Below are positions 1-8,461 of a stretch of 64,000 nt of DNA, one piece after another. How positions within the stretch are numbered: position 1 is the stretch's first letter; each line of letters begins with the position of its first letter. The stretch comes from Bradyrhizobium sp. Lineage in GTDB: Bacteria; Pseudomonadota; Alphaproteobacteria; Rhizobiales; Xanthobacteraceae. The notes below the pieces were generated by a model, which was given only the letters and a program-made list of their open reading frames with translations, searched no databases and was not told where the DNA came from. Where the stretch lies: positions 1 through 64,000 of the forward strand of contig NZ_JACRMG010000001.1 in assembly GCF_016219575.1 (NCBI RefSeq), written 5' to 3'. Made by a program: the position numbers and the translations under genes.

Positions 1-606
1 CGAGCCCTGCAGCAGATCAACAACCAGATCACATCGCTGCAAAATCAGGCGCAGATGCTGGTCAATCAGGCCAGGAATCTCGCGAGCTTGCCCTATTCGT
101 CACTGCAGCAGTTGGAGCAGTCAATCCAGCGTACGCAGCAATTGCTCGCCCAAGTCCAGCGCATCTCTTTCGACATCCAGCAAATCGATCGCGCGTTCTC
201 TACCACATATGCGCCGGCATCCCCCGACGCTGCGGACCAAGCGCTGATTGCCAATGCGCAGGTGCGCTGGCAAAACTCGGTTGCGGGCTTTCAAGATGCC
301 ATGCGGGTGCAGGCCACGGTAGTAGGTAACCTCGACACAAATCGCGCTCAGATGTCGACGCTCGTCACTGCCAGCCAGGGTGCAACGGGCGCGCTGCAAG
401 CGAGCCAGGCCGGTAACCAGCTGCTCGCGCTTCAGGCACAACAACTGGCCGATCTCACGGCGACAGTGGCCGCCCAGAACCGCGCGCAAAATCTGGAATC
501 GGCTCAGCGAACGGCCGCTCAGGACCAGGGCAGGGAACAACTCCGGCGCTTCCTGGCGCAGAGCCGAGGCTACCAGCCCACGACAGTGCGGATGTTCCAC
601 CAATGA
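1..606 (+). CDS. trbJ: TrbJ, P-type conjugative transfer protein (3' part only)
   Basis: The reading frame is open from the first base of the window, so the N-terminus and signal sequence lie outside. About 201 codons are visible. The visible part is Gln/Ala-rich and predicted to be almost wholly helical and coiled-coil, with many QxxQ and LxxQ repeats, as in the TrbJ/VirB5-like periplasmic component of IncP-type mating-pair formation systems. TrbJ is thought to be a minor pilus or channel-associated protein. The stop overlaps the start of the next gene by four bases (ATGA), implying translational coupling. The order trbJ-K-L-F-G-I that follows makes the assignment secure despite low sequence complexity. 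Confidence 0.85.
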   Translation, partial: RALQQINNQITSLQNQAQMLVNQARNLASLPYSSLQQLEQSIQRTQQLLAQVQRISFDIQQIDRAFSTTYAPASPDAADQALIANAQVRWQNSVAGFQDAMRVQATVVGNLDTNRAQMSTLVTASQGATGALQASQAGNQLLALQAQQLADLTATVAAQNRAQNLESAQRTAAQDQGREQLRRFLAQSRGYQPTTVRMFHQ

Positions 607-977
607 GCGAAGTTAACGCATTCAAAGCGCTGTCTCTCGGCGTAACAATCCTTGTCGCCGTGCTCGCTGCTGCCTGCACAATCCCCCTGCGCGACGAAAA
701 GAATCAGCTCCAGCCCGCCTCATCGGTCGTCCGAGAACCCGATCCTGTAGCAGCCGAACTCGAGCGATGTCGTTCGATTAGCTACGAGCAAAAAGACAGG
801 CTTTCCGAATGCCGAAAGGTTTGGGCGGAACAGCGCCGCCAATTCCTCAGGCAAAACAGCGACCCTCCGCGCAATCCAGCCCAGCCCGATCCAGATGCCA
901 CGTCGTCTGCCTCCTTCAAGGATCAGAGCCGTTTGCTGTCCGGTTTGTCTCCGGCACCAAAGCCGACGGAGCGATGA
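603..977 (+). CDS. trbK: TrbK-like entry-exclusion lipoprotein
   Basis: This is a 124-residue protein with a short N-terminal hydrophobic segment (residues 9-24) ending in a lipobox of type LAAAC, with the lipidated Cys at residue 25. The mature part is hydrophilic, has Cys residues in ERCRS and SECRK contexts, and ends in a Pro/Asp-rich tail. Size, lipobox and position between trbJ and trbL match the TrbK or TrbK-alt family, which in IncP plasmids prevents entry of a second copy of the element. It overlaps trbJ by four bases and abuts trbL with no spacing. Function comes from position and architecture; sequence conservation in this family is low. Confidence 0.7.
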   Translation: MSEVNAFKALSLGVTILVAVLAAACTIPLRDEKNQLQPASSVVREPDPVAAELERCRSISYEQKDRLSECRKVWAEQRRQFLRQNSDPPRNPAQPDPDATSSASFKDQSRLLSGLSPAPKPTER

Positions 978-2204
978 ATGGGCGGTACAGGCATCATTGA
1001 CCAGTTTCTGGAAACGTTCACCCGTTATATCGACTCTGGCTTCGGCCTGGTCGGAAATGAGGTCGGGTATCTCGCGTCCACACTAGTAGCCATCGACATC
1101 ACGCTGGCGGGCCTGTTCTGGGTCTGGGGCTCCGATGAGGACATCATCGCTCGCCTGATCAAGAAGACCCTGTTTGTCGGCGTCTTTGCCTTCCTTATCG
1201 GTAACTGGAATAGCCTTGCACGCGTCGTCTTCGAGAGCTTTGCCGGTCTGGGGTTGAAGGCCTCTGGCACGGGCTTGTCGTCCGCAGATTTCTTGAGACC
1301 TGGGCGGATCGCCCAGGTCGGCCTGGACGCCGGACGGCCGATCCTTGAATCGATTTCGGGGCTGATGGGCTACGTCAGCTTCTTCGAGAACTTTGTACAG
1401 ATCGTGGTGCTGCTGTTTGCATGGATCGTCGTGCTGCTGACGTTCTTCATCCTCGCCATCCAGCTCTTTATCACCTTGATCGAGTTCAAGCTGACGACCT
1501 TGGCCGGCTTCGTTCTGATTCCCTTCGGCCTGTTTGGGAAGACCGCCTTCGCAGCCGAGCGCGTCCTCGGGAATGTCATCTCGTCCGGCGTCAAGGTATT
1601 GGTACTTGCCGTCGTCGTTGGCATCGGATCGACCCTGTTCTCCCAGTTCACCTCGGGTTTCGGCGGCAACCAGCCGACGATTGAAAATGCTATGGCGCTG
1701 GTGCTCGCGGCCCTCTCGTTGCTGGGCCTCGGTATCTTCGGGCCGGGAATTGCCAACGGCATTGTATCTGGCGGTCCGCAACTTGGGGCCGGTGCAGCAG
1801 TTGGAACCACGATGGCTGCAGGCGGCGTGGTAGCCGCCGGAGCAGCACTCGCAGCAGGCGGCGCTGCTCTCACCGGCAGCATGGTTGGAGGCGCGGCGAG
1901 GGGAGGCAGCGCGCTCGTAGGCGGCGCTTCATCCGCGTTTCGGACGGGAGCGCAGGCCGGGGAGACGGGCGCCTCTGCAGCGAGTCCCCTGCGATCGCTT
2001 GCCGCCCGCTTTGGCAGATCAAATGCCGCGGGCGATGAAGCCGGTAGCGCAGATGCTTCTTCCGGAAGCGCACCCGCCTGGGTTCGCCGCATGAAACGTA
2101 GACAGGCGGTCAGTCATGGTGTCTCGGCGACGACGCAGGCGCTGAGGTCCGGGGATCACGGCGGAGGTGGGGCCTCCGTCGATCTCAGGGATCCAGAGCG
2201 CTGA
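978..2204 (+). CDS. trbL: TrbL, polytopic inner-membrane conjugation protein
   Basis: This 408-residue protein is the VirB6-like polytopic component of the mating-pair formation channel. Residues ~30-260 hold about six hydrophobic segments, for example around DITLAGLFWVWG, a long segment near IVVLLFAWIVVLLTFF, and ALVLAALSLLGLGIFGPG. The C-terminal ~150 residues are Ala/Gly/Ser-rich and probably cytoplasmic or unstructured, which is usual for TrbL. The start directly follows the trbK stop. A gap of about 86 bases separates it from trbF, the largest spacing in this operon. Length and order fit the family. Confidence 0.93.
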   Translation: MGGTGIIDQFLETFTRYIDSGFGLVGNEVGYLASTLVAIDITLAGLFWVWGSDEDIIARLIKKTLFVGVFAFLIGNWNSLARVVFESFAGLGLKASGTGLSSADFLRPGRIAQVGLDAGRPILESISGLMGYVSFFENFVQIVVLLFAWIVVLLTFFILAIQLFITLIEFKLTTLAGFVLIPFGLFGKTAFAAERVLGNVISSGVKVLVLAVVVGIGSTLFSQFTSGFGGNQPTIENAMALVLAALSLLGLGIFGPGIANGIVSGGPQLGAGAAVGTTMAAGGVVAAGAALAAGGAALTGSMVGGAARGGSALVGGASSAFRTGAQAGETGASAASPLRSLAARFGRSNAAGDEAGSADASSGSAPAWVRRMKRRQAVSHGVSATTQALRSGDHGGGGASVDLRDPER

Positions 2205-2290
2205 GATCAGCACTATCGGAGCACCTCCCAAAACTCTTCAAACGCAGCAAACGCCACCCACGCCCGATTTCCCGTATGTCGAGGTCAAAC

Positions 2291-2968
2291 ATGTTCAAGC
2301 GATCGGCCGTTCACTATGGCCGCACACCGCAGCCGGTTACGCCTTACCAGAAAGCCGCGCAGGTTTGGGATGACCGGATCGGCTCGGCGCGTGTCCAGGC
2401 CAGGAATTGGCGCTTGATGGCCTTCGGTTGTCTATTCCTCTCTGCCGGCTTTGCCGCTGCTCTCGTATGGCAGTCGGCACAGGGGTCAATTACGCCGTGG
2501 GTCGTAGAAGTCGATCGCATCGGCGACGCAAAGGCGGTCGCGCCGGCAAGTGTGACCTACAAGGCAACCGACCCTCAAATTGCCTTCCATCTCGCCCGCT
2601 TCATCGAACACGTCCGCGGCCTCCCCATGGATGCCATCGTGCTGCGCGAGGATTGGCTTCGGGCGTATGATTTCGCAACCGATCGCGGCGCAGCTGCGCT
2701 CAACGACTACGCCCGCAATAACGACCCGTTTACAAAAGTCGGGAAGATCCAGGTCGCCGTCGAAGTGTCCAGTGTTATCAGGGCCTCGCCCGACAGCTTC
2801 CGCATCGCCTGGATCGAACGCCGCTACGAGAATGGTCAGCTTGCCGCGACCGAGCGGTGGAGCGCCATCGTCAGTGTTGTCGTGGAACCGCCGCGCGACA
2901 TGGATCGGCTGCGTAAAAACCCCCTTGGCATCTACGTCAACGCCATCAACTGGTCCAAGGAGTTTTGA
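2291..2968 (+). CDS. trbF: TrbF, VirB8-like channel assembly protein
   Basis: A 225-residue bitopic inner-membrane protein. It has a short cytoplasmic N-terminus starting MFKR, one transmembrane segment around residues 35-56, then a periplasmic VirB8/TrbF domain with PWVVEVDRIGDA and the conserved C-terminal NPLGIYVNAINWSKE. An in-frame ATG lies 15 bases upstream (2276), but the later ATG is preferred because GAGG lies about 8 bases before it and family members begin MFKR. VirB8-like proteins nucleate assembly of the type IV secretion core. The next gene, trbG, begins within a few bases of its stop. Confidence 0.93.
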   Translation: MFKRSAVHYGRTPQPVTPYQKAAQVWDDRIGSARVQARNWRLMAFGCLFLSAGFAAALVWQSAQGSITPWVVEVDRIGDAKAVAPASVTYKATDPQIAFHLARFIEHVRGLPMDAIVLREDWLRAYDFATDRGAAALNDYARNNDPFTKVGKIQVAVEVSSVIRASPDSFRIAWIERRYENGQLAATERWSAIVSVVVEPPRDMDRLRKNPLGIYVNAINWSKEF

Positions 2969-2973
2969 CAGTG

Positions 2974-3942
2974 ATGCCGACTAATCAACGTTCACTGCGA
3001 ATGAAAATGGGGAAAGGGTTTCCGGTTTTCCTGATCTGTGCATATGCCCTCGCGGGATGCACAACATTCAAACCTCCGCAGATCAGCTATGACGACGAAA
3101 TCCCGCAGCTGCCCAATCAGCCGCCGCTTGCAGACGATCGGCCGCGCTCCCTTCACGTCCCACCCGCTTGGACGCCGGCGCGGGGTGGCAAGGAGAAGGA
3201 AGCCGAAGCACCCGTTGAACGGATCGAAAGCGCCAACGATGCGGCTCGCGTTCAGCCTCGGAAGGCGGGATACTTCAACGCGGTTCAGGTGTTTCCATAC
3301 AGCCCTGGCGCGCTCTATCAAATCTATGCGGCGCCGGGGCAGATCACGGACATTGCCCTGGAGCCAGGTGAGCAATTGATCGGCTCCGGACCCATATCCG
3401 CGGGTGACACGGTGCGCTGGGTGGTCGGAGATACCGAGAGTGGCAGTGGCGACACAAGGCGGGTCCATATCATGGTCAAGCCGACACGGGCCGCCATCGA
3501 AACCAACCTCGTGCTCAACACAGATCGGCGGACGTACCTGATCGAGCTGCGCTCGCGTGAAAAATCATACATGCCATCGGTCTCCTGGTTCTATCCTGAA
3601 GACCGAGCCGCGCGCAGTCGTGCGCTTCCGCCCAAGCCCTTCATTCCCGACGTTGCCCAACGGCGCTATCGATACACCTTTGAGGGCGACAATCCTCCCT
3701 GGCGCCCCGTCAGCGCCTATGACGACGGCCGCAAGATCTACATCGAGTTCTCGCCCGGTATCGGGCAAGGCGAGATGCCCCCGCTATTCGTCATTAACTC
3801 CGACGGCAAGACGGGCCTCGTCAACTACCGGGCGTTCGGTAACGTCCTGATTGTCGACCGGCTGTTCGCGGCCGCCGAACTACGGCTGGGGGGTGAGGAC
3901 CAGCAAAAGGTCCGCATCATCAGAACCGATGGGAGATCATGA
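2974..3942 (+). CDS. trbG: TrbG, VirB9-like outer-membrane channel lipoprotein
   Basis: This is the VirB9/CagX-type component of the outer-membrane core complex. A signal peptide ends in ALAGC (Cys codon 3058-3060), so it is a predicted lipoprotein. The mature part has a Pro-rich linker, then the two-lobed VirB9 domain with YQIYAAPGQITDIALEPGE and the C-terminal PPLFVIN...VNYR motif. Possible starts are GTG 2971 (8 bases after AAGGAG), ATG 2974 (11 bases) and ATG 3001; the exact start is not certain. It overlaps trbI by four bases (ATGA). Confidence 0.93.
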   Translation: MPTNQRSLRMKMGKGFPVFLICAYALAGCTTFKPPQISYDDEIPQLPNQPPLADDRPRSLHVPPAWTPARGGKEKEAEAPVERIESANDAARVQPRKAGYFNAVQVFPYSPGALYQIYAAPGQITDIALEPGEQLIGSGPISAGDTVRWVVGDTESGSGDTRRVHIMVKPTRAAIETNLVLNTDRRTYLIELRSREKSYMPSVSWFYPEDRAARSRALPPKPFIPDVAQRRYRYTFEGDNPPWRPVSAYDDGRKIYIEFSPGIGQGEMPPLFVINSDGKTGLVNYRAFGNVLIVDRLFAAAELRLGGEDQQKVRIIRTDGRS

Positions 3943-5135
3943 TGAGCAATACCGAACAGGAGGGCGCAAACACGGCGGGTGTTCGGCCGGCATCCGAGGC
4001 AGAGATGACGAGTTCGTTCCGGTTGCGGCCGGAGCACCCGCACGTCACGCGGCTCTCGCGCAAAGCACTGATCGGAGGCACCGCGTTGGTGCTCACCCTG
4101 ATTTCCGCTGCCGTTCTCCTGGCGCTGCAAACACGCGAGAAGCGGGCTCCTGCCCCGGACGAACTCTACTCGACCGATCACCACAACGTGGCCGACAAGC
4201 TTGCGAACCTCCCCAAGGACTACGGCTCGATTCCTCCGGACGTGCCGCGACTGGGGCCACCTTTACCGGGTGATCTTGGCCGTCCGATTGTCGCAGCGCA
4301 GACCCAAACTGGCCCAACTGCAGTCGATGCGGAACAGCAACGGATCAGCCAGGAGAGTGAAGCAGCTCGTACCAGCAAGGTCTTTGCCAATACCGTTGCG
4401 CGCCCGTCACCTAGTCAAAGCCCGACCAATGAAACCGCTGCAAACGGAACAGCTTCATCTGACGACGCATTTGCTCAGAACGGTCAAGACCGCAAACTTG
4501 CGTTCGTTAACGCTTCTGTCGATCGACGCACCACTAGTCCTGACCGTTTGGCCAAGCCGGCTTCGCCTTTCGTAATTCAGGCCGGGACCATCATTCCGGC
4601 AGCGCTCATCACTGGGATCCGCTCCGACCTGCCGGGCCAGATCACCGCGCAGGTAACCGAAAATATTTTTGACACACCGACCGGTCGGGCTCGACTTGTC
4701 CCGCAGGGAGCGCGCTTGATCGGTGTCTATGACAGCCGAGTATCGTTCGGACAGTCGCGCGTGCTTCTGGTCTGGACAAGGCTGATCATGCCGAATGGTC
4801 GCTCTATCGTGCTCGAAAGACAGCAGGGGGCAGATACCGCGGGGTATTCCGGTCTCGAGGATGAGGTCGACAACCATTGGAAGGAGTTGCTCGGAGCAGC
4901 GGCCTTGTCGACACTGCTCGGTGTGGGTTCAGAGCTCGGATCTGGCGCGGACACCGGATCCAACACGGCCATTCTTCAGGCGCTCCGTCAGGGGGCCGCA
5001 AATTCTCTCAATCAGACCGGACAGGAAGTCGTTCGTCGGAACCTCAACATTCAACCGACGCTCACAATCCGGCCAGGTTTCCCGGTTCGCGTGATCATCA
5101 ATCGCGACCTCGTGCTTGAGCCTTACAAAGGATAA
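3939..5135 (+). CDS. trbI: TrbI, VirB10-like energy-transducing channel protein
   Basis: A 398-residue VirB10/TrbI protein. It has a short cytoplasmic N-terminus, one transmembrane segment near residues 48-66 (GGTALVLTLISAAVLLAL), a long low-complexity periplasmic linker rich in Pro, Thr and Gln (residues ~70-200), and the C-terminal VirB10 beta-barrel domain. Family-typical sequence there includes IQAGTIIPAALITGIRSDLP and ARLVPQGARLIGVYDS. VirB10 proteins span inner and outer membranes and gate the secretion channel. It is translationally coupled to trbG and followed after 12 bases by the DUF2274 gene. Confidence 0.95.
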   Translation: MMSNTEQEGANTAGVRPASEAEMTSSFRLRPEHPHVTRLSRKALIGGTALVLTLISAAVLLALQTREKRAPAPDELYSTDHHNVADKLANLPKDYGSIPPDVPRLGPPLPGDLGRPIVAAQTQTGPTAVDAEQQRISQESEAARTSKVFANTVARPSPSQSPTNETAANGTASSDDAFAQNGQDRKLAFVNASVDRRTTSPDRLAKPASPFVIQAGTIIPAALITGIRSDLPGQITAQVTENIFDTPTGRARLVPQGARLIGVYDSRVSFGQSRVLLVWTRLIMPNGRSIVLERQQGADTAGYSGLEDEVDNHWKELLGAAALSTLLGVGSELGSGADTGSNTAILQALRQGAANSLNQTGQEVVRRNLNIQPTLTIRPGFPVRVIINRDLVLEPYKG

Positions 5136-5147
5136 GGGCAGACCGAC

Positions 5148-5390
5148 ATGGCAAAACTTAAACTCGGCGCGTTTGCCGAAGACAAGCCGGTCAAGGTCAC
5201 ACATGAGCTGCCCGCAAGCGTTCATCGCGACCTCGTCGCTTATGCCGAAGCTCTCGCGCGACAGAGCGGACAATCAATTGGTGACCCGGTCAAGCTAATC
5301 GCGCCCATGCTGGCGCGGTTCATGGCAACGGATCGAGCATTTGCCAAGGTCCGCCGTGCGCGTCAACTTCCCAAGCAAGGTGAGGGGTAG
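5148..5390 (+). CDS. DUF2274 family small protein, last gene of trb operon
   Basis: An 80-residue basic protein beginning MAKLKLGAF. It contains a segment resembling a ribbon-helix-helix or antitoxin-like fold (KPVKVTHELPASVHRDLVAYAEAL). Proteins of this family (DUF2274) are regularly found just after trbI in alphaproteobacterial conjugative elements; no biochemical role is established to my knowledge. The 12-base gap to trbI implies co-transcription. Its last 28 bases overlap the 3' end of the convergent LysR gene. It may be a DNA-binding regulator, but that is inference from the short helical pattern only. Confidence 0.85.
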   Translation: MAKLKLGAFAEDKPVKVTHELPASVHRDLVAYAEALARQSGQSIGDPVKLIAPMLARFMATDRAFAKVRRARQLPKQGEG

Positions 5391-6319
5391 CGTTCGGAGA
5401 GCAGCTTCAGAAAGGTTTCCAGGGCAGGGTTTTCGTTGTCCTTTTGCCAATAGGCTGAATAGCTCAATACGCTCGGTCCACTGCCGTCACGCAGTTCCCG
5501 ATATACGAGGCCAGAAAGAGTGGCGCCAGCATCCGATTCCAGAACGAGGCTGATGCCTACCTTCATTGTGACCAGGCTCTTTACAATGCCACGACTGATA
5601 TCGTGGTGTTCTATCTTCGGTCGATCATCGGGTGAAACAAGTTTCGAAACCAACAAATCCTCAATTTCGCGCCCGGGATCGTAGTGACTCAAGATAAGGG
5701 TCTCGCCCCGTAAGTCAGTCCAATAAATGACTTCTCGCTCTGCTAGAGGATGTTCCGCGGGCAAGACGACCAACACCCGCTCATTCCAAAGCGCCTTTCT
5801 GCTTGTGCTTTGAGATGATATTCCTCCCGTCAAGATCAGAACGTCCAGCACGCCATTACGAAGCGCCGCCATCAGATGTGCGCGCCGTCGTTCCACGGTA
5901 GCGAGTTCGATTTGAGGAAATTTCTGAAGGAGATCCAGCAACGATGCTCTCAGATTGCCCGCGGCGAGAGATGTACAGAAGCCAACTGCGAGTCGGCCGG
6001 CTTCGCCACGGCCGCTTGCCCTTGTAGTGGCAGCAAGTGCGTCTATCTGCTCGACTATCGAGCGTGCTACCTTCAAGAAATAGCGACCAGCCGACGTCGC
6101 ACGCACTCCACCGCTTGATCGCTCAAATATATTGGCTCCAAGACTGTATTCGAGTAGCTGAATTGACCGACTAAGGGTCGATTGCTTGATGGACAGCACT
6201 TCGGCAGCCTGCCGGAAGCTGCCGTAATCCGACGCTGCGATAGCATGTTGGAGTTGATCAAAATTTACGCCAACAGGCCGTCCTCCTATTAACAGGCCGG
6301 GAAAGCTAGGGCGCTCCAT
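5363..6319 (-). CDS. LysR family transcriptional regulator at the end of the trb cluster
   Basis: An LTTR with an N-terminal winged helix-turn-helix (FDQLQHAIAASDYGSFRQAA, then SIKQSTLSRSIQLLE) and a C-terminal periplasmic-binding-protein-like effector domain. ATG 6319 gives 318 residues and precedes the conserved start of the domain. A longer frame from TTG 6367 adds 16 residues without a good ribosome-binding site. LysR genes of this type commonly sit convergent to the DUF2274 gene in alphaproteobacterial trb clusters, so it may regulate transfer or accessory functions; its ligand is unknown. The 3' end overlaps the neighbouring stop region by 28 bases. A perfect palindrome lies about 130 bases upstream of the start. 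Confidence 0.9.
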   Translation of the reverse strand: MERPSFPGLLIGGRPVGVNFDQLQHAIAASDYGSFRQAAEVLSIKQSTLSRSIQLLEYSLGANIFERSSGGVRATSAGRYFLKVARSIVEQIDALAATTRASGRGEAGRLAVGFCTSLAAGNLRASLLDLLQKFPQIELATVERRRAHLMAALRNGVLDVLILTGGISSQSTSRKALWNERVLVVLPAEHPLAEREVIYWTDLRGETLILSHYDPGREIEDLLVSKLVSPDDRPKIEHHDISRGIVKSLVTMKVGISLVLESDAGATLSGLVYRELRDGSGPSVLSYSAYWQKDNENPALETFLKLLSERYPSPCLGS

Positions 6320-6446
6320 GATAGCCGCACCATCCAAATGGAAAGGAGACACCGGTTGTACAGACAAATAAGACGATTCTTAGTTGCGAATGGGCGGTGG
6401 TTAGCTACTGGCATAGGTGAACCAACCTTGGATCATGTCTATTGAC

Positions 6447-6464
6447 CGATAGGCATGCCTATCG
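6447..6464. promoter_or_regulatory. 18-bp perfect palindrome, candidate operator
   Basis: The sequence CGATAGGCATGCCTATCG is its own reverse complement over all 18 bases. It lies upstream of the LysR gene, in a stretch without coding capacity. A dyad of this length suits binding of a dimeric regulator, possibly the LysR protein itself, or a processing site of the conjugative element. No second copy was noticed in the window. Confidence 0.45.
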
Positions 6465-7311
6465 CCAGCTCAATAGTTTGCGTTCCTTGTCGATCTCTAG
6501 GTGCACATCGTGCAAAGCGCCGAACCACCGGGTGGAATAGGCGAAGCCGGCACCTCGGCGATCGTTCCGGCCGTCAGCAATGCGAGTTTTGCCGCAACAG
6601 GCAAGCGTCTTCGCAGGATACCGGTCGATCCTGGCCAGCTGAGACAAGCATAGACTTTGCGGACAAACTGTAACGTCGGAAGCCATCTGGCCAGCGATGC
6701 CGTTCTTTCTGGAGATCGCTACCTCGCCGTTTCAGGCGACACCTGCCTAGAGGCGCCGACAAATGTTGGCTTTTAGGCGAACCGCATGGGTCCGGCGGAA
6801 AGAAGGCTCTTGTGTCTATCGCTAAATGCCCGGCTGGTCGAGCGACGATAGCCGAGCAATCCCTTCTGCAAAGCAGTCGTTCGCGAGACAATCTTTTAAT
6901 GCGAGGAAATATGCTCAGAGTCTGGCGGCATCTCTGGTTGCTTTCAATTAAATCTCACTGTGTCATCGCGATGCGCGCGATCAAGCTGGCGAGCGGGGGG
7001 AGAGTCGGCGCTCGAAGAGGCGTGGCGCATCGTGGTAGAAAAGACCGCTGCAACTGAAGAGACCCGTCAGCAGTGTTGAATGGGAGGCAGCCCTTCATAT
7101 TGGCTGTCGGATATCGCAGGGTGGTCAGAAACAATCTGCGGCGGCTTAACGGAGATGCAACAGGAACCCCAGGCCAAGTCGAGCTGATGCGGAAGAACCG
7201 TTTACAAAGACACGCATAACTTTTCATGGTGGTCTTTAGCTGAGCAAGGAGCCGCGACCGACCTAGGCAAGCAGCCTCAAACGGCTTACTCGTCCCATTC
7301 AGTTCTTTTCT
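6465..7311. other. Non-coding stretch of about 0.85 kb, no gene recognised
   Basis: Short open frames occur on both strands (for example at 6574-6891 and 6955-7356 on the minus strand), but none has a recognisable domain, plausible ribosome-binding site or coherent codon use. The base composition is less GC-biased than the flanking genes. It separates the conjugation genes from the IclR-controlled catabolic module and may hold decayed sequence or the edge of the conjugative element. No tRNA, inverted terminal repeat or integrase was identified. Confidence 0.5.
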
Positions 7312-7335
7312 GGGCCGGAGTGAGTCCTCCGGCCC
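7312..7335 (-). terminator. Stem-loop after the MBL-fold hydrolase gene, probable terminator
   Basis: GGGCCGGAG and CTCCGGCCC form a perfect 9-bp stem with a 6-base loop, starting 18 bases beyond the stop of the minus-strand hydrolase gene. The strand that follows is not U-rich, so it is not a textbook rho-independent terminator. It could instead stabilise the 3' end of the mRNA. Confidence 0.5.
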
Positions 7336-7352
7336 AATTCGTTTCAACAAGA

Positions 7353-8342
7353 TCAACCGCGGATCATCTTCATTGGCTCAGCGTAGAAGCGGAACCCTTC
7401 ACCCGCGCGGGCAAGGTTTCCGAAGCCTGGCCATGGGAAGTGATAGGACATGACCGGAATCTGCTTGTCCGCCAGCATGCCGAGTAGACGGATGCGGGTC
7501 CGCGCGCTCTGCTTCGGATCGGTGTCATAGGCGAATTCCATGGCCGGCTTTTCGAGAAGCAGCACTTGATGATGGGTAAGATCGCCCATGAAGCAGAAGC
7601 TTCTGCCGCTGGAAGAGATCAAGAAAATGGTGTGGCCCACCGTATGCCCGGGTGCTGCGATGGCGGTAACACCGGGGAGGAACTCCTGTCCGTCCTTGAA
7701 GAACTTGATGCGATCGCGCACCGGCAGCAGGTTCTTGCGGGCGTGTACGATGAAGTCCTTGAGGTTGGAGCCGAGCTTGCCCTCATCCGTCCAAAAATTG
7801 AAATCGGCCTCAGACAGCCAGATCTCGGCGTTGGCAAAAAGTGGCTTGCCGTCTGTGCCGACAATCCCGCCGATGTGATCAATATGCGCGTGGGAGCAGA
7901 CGATGGCATCGATGTCTTCCGGCTTGATGCCGGCTTCAGCGAGGCTTTTGCCCAACCGCCCTGTAGTGGGACCGAAAAGTTGCGAGGTGCCCATGCCGGT
8001 ATCGAACATGATGAGTTTGGAGCCAGTGTTGACGATCGGAATGTTCTGCTCCAGCACGACGTTCTTGGTGTCGAGGAAGTTGCGGGTCAGCATCACGCTG
8101 ATCTCCTCCTTGGGGACACCCAGGAAGGCACCGGATGGATCGCCCAGCGGCAGCGGCCCGTCGGAGACGACGCTCACTTCAGTTTCGCCGAAGCCAAAAC
8201 GGTAATAGTAGGGCGATTGCGTTCCAAGCTTGGGTGCGCGAGCCCAAACCGGCCCGGCCACCGCCGTGGCAGCAATGGCTGCGCCTAGACCAAAAAGCGA
8301 TCGGCGCGACAGTTCGATCGTCCGCGAAGCATCGTGGATCAT
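7353..8342 (-). CDS. Tat-exported metallo-beta-lactamase-fold hydrolase, candidate lactonase
   Basis: A 329-residue protein. Residues ~13-35 form a twin-arginine signal (SRRSLFGLG, then a hydrophobic stretch ending AGPVWA), so it is probably periplasmic. The core has the metallo-beta-lactamase zinc motif HAHIDH (residues ~151-156), then GHTVGH (~232-237) and GD (~253-254), plus an N-terminal cap as in quorum-quenching and gamma-butyrolactone lactonases. ATG 8342 is preferred over TTG 8354 because GGAG lies 6-7 bases before it. It sits downstream of the IclR gene on the same strand, next to an ABC importer, an iron alcohol dehydrogenase and a GabD-like enzyme. That parallels BlcC/AttM with BlcB/BlcA, suggesting hydrolysis of a lactone or ester to a hydroxyacid. 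The substrate is inferred. Confidence 0.88.
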   Translation of the reverse strand: MIHDASRTIELSRRSLFGLGAAIAATAVAGPVWARAPKLGTQSPYYYRFGFGETEVSVVSDGPLPLGDPSGAFLGVPKEEISVMLTRNFLDTKNVVLEQNIPIVNTGSKLIMFDTGMGTSQLFGPTTGRLGKSLAEAGIKPEDIDAIVCSHAHIDHIGGIVGTDGKPLFANAEIWLSEADFNFWTDEGKLGSNLKDFIVHARKNLLPVRDRIKFFKDGQEFLPGVTAIAAPGHTVGHTIFLISSSGRSFCFMGDLTHHQVLLLEKPAMEFAYDTDPKQSARTRIRLLGMLADKQIPVMSYHFPWPGFGNLARAGEGFRFYAEPMKMIRG

Positions 8343-8394
8343 GGAATTCTCCAAGGGTTCGTTTCCGAGCGGGCTTCACTTCCCGCAGTATCTA

Positions 8395-8414
8395 TCGTTC
8401 AATTAGATGAACGA
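8395..8414. promoter_or_regulatory. Candidate IclR operator 1 (before the MBL hydrolase gene)
   Basis: A 20-bp dyad TCGTTCA-ATTAGA-TGAACGA with 7-bp perfect arms, 52 bases upstream of the hydrolase start. It matches 17 of 20 positions of a second copy at 9305-9324 in the iclR/transporter intergenic region. Two copies flanking one IclR gene point to a shared operator. Confidence 0.65.
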
Positions 8415-8461
8415 CAGCCAAAATATTGGACAAAATTAGACTTGCTTGGCAAGCACTTATT

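Noticed and set aside
6955..7356. Minus-strand 133-codon frame in the gap after the trb cluster
   Set aside because: No recognisable domain, no ribosome-binding site, low-quality composition; treated as non-coding.
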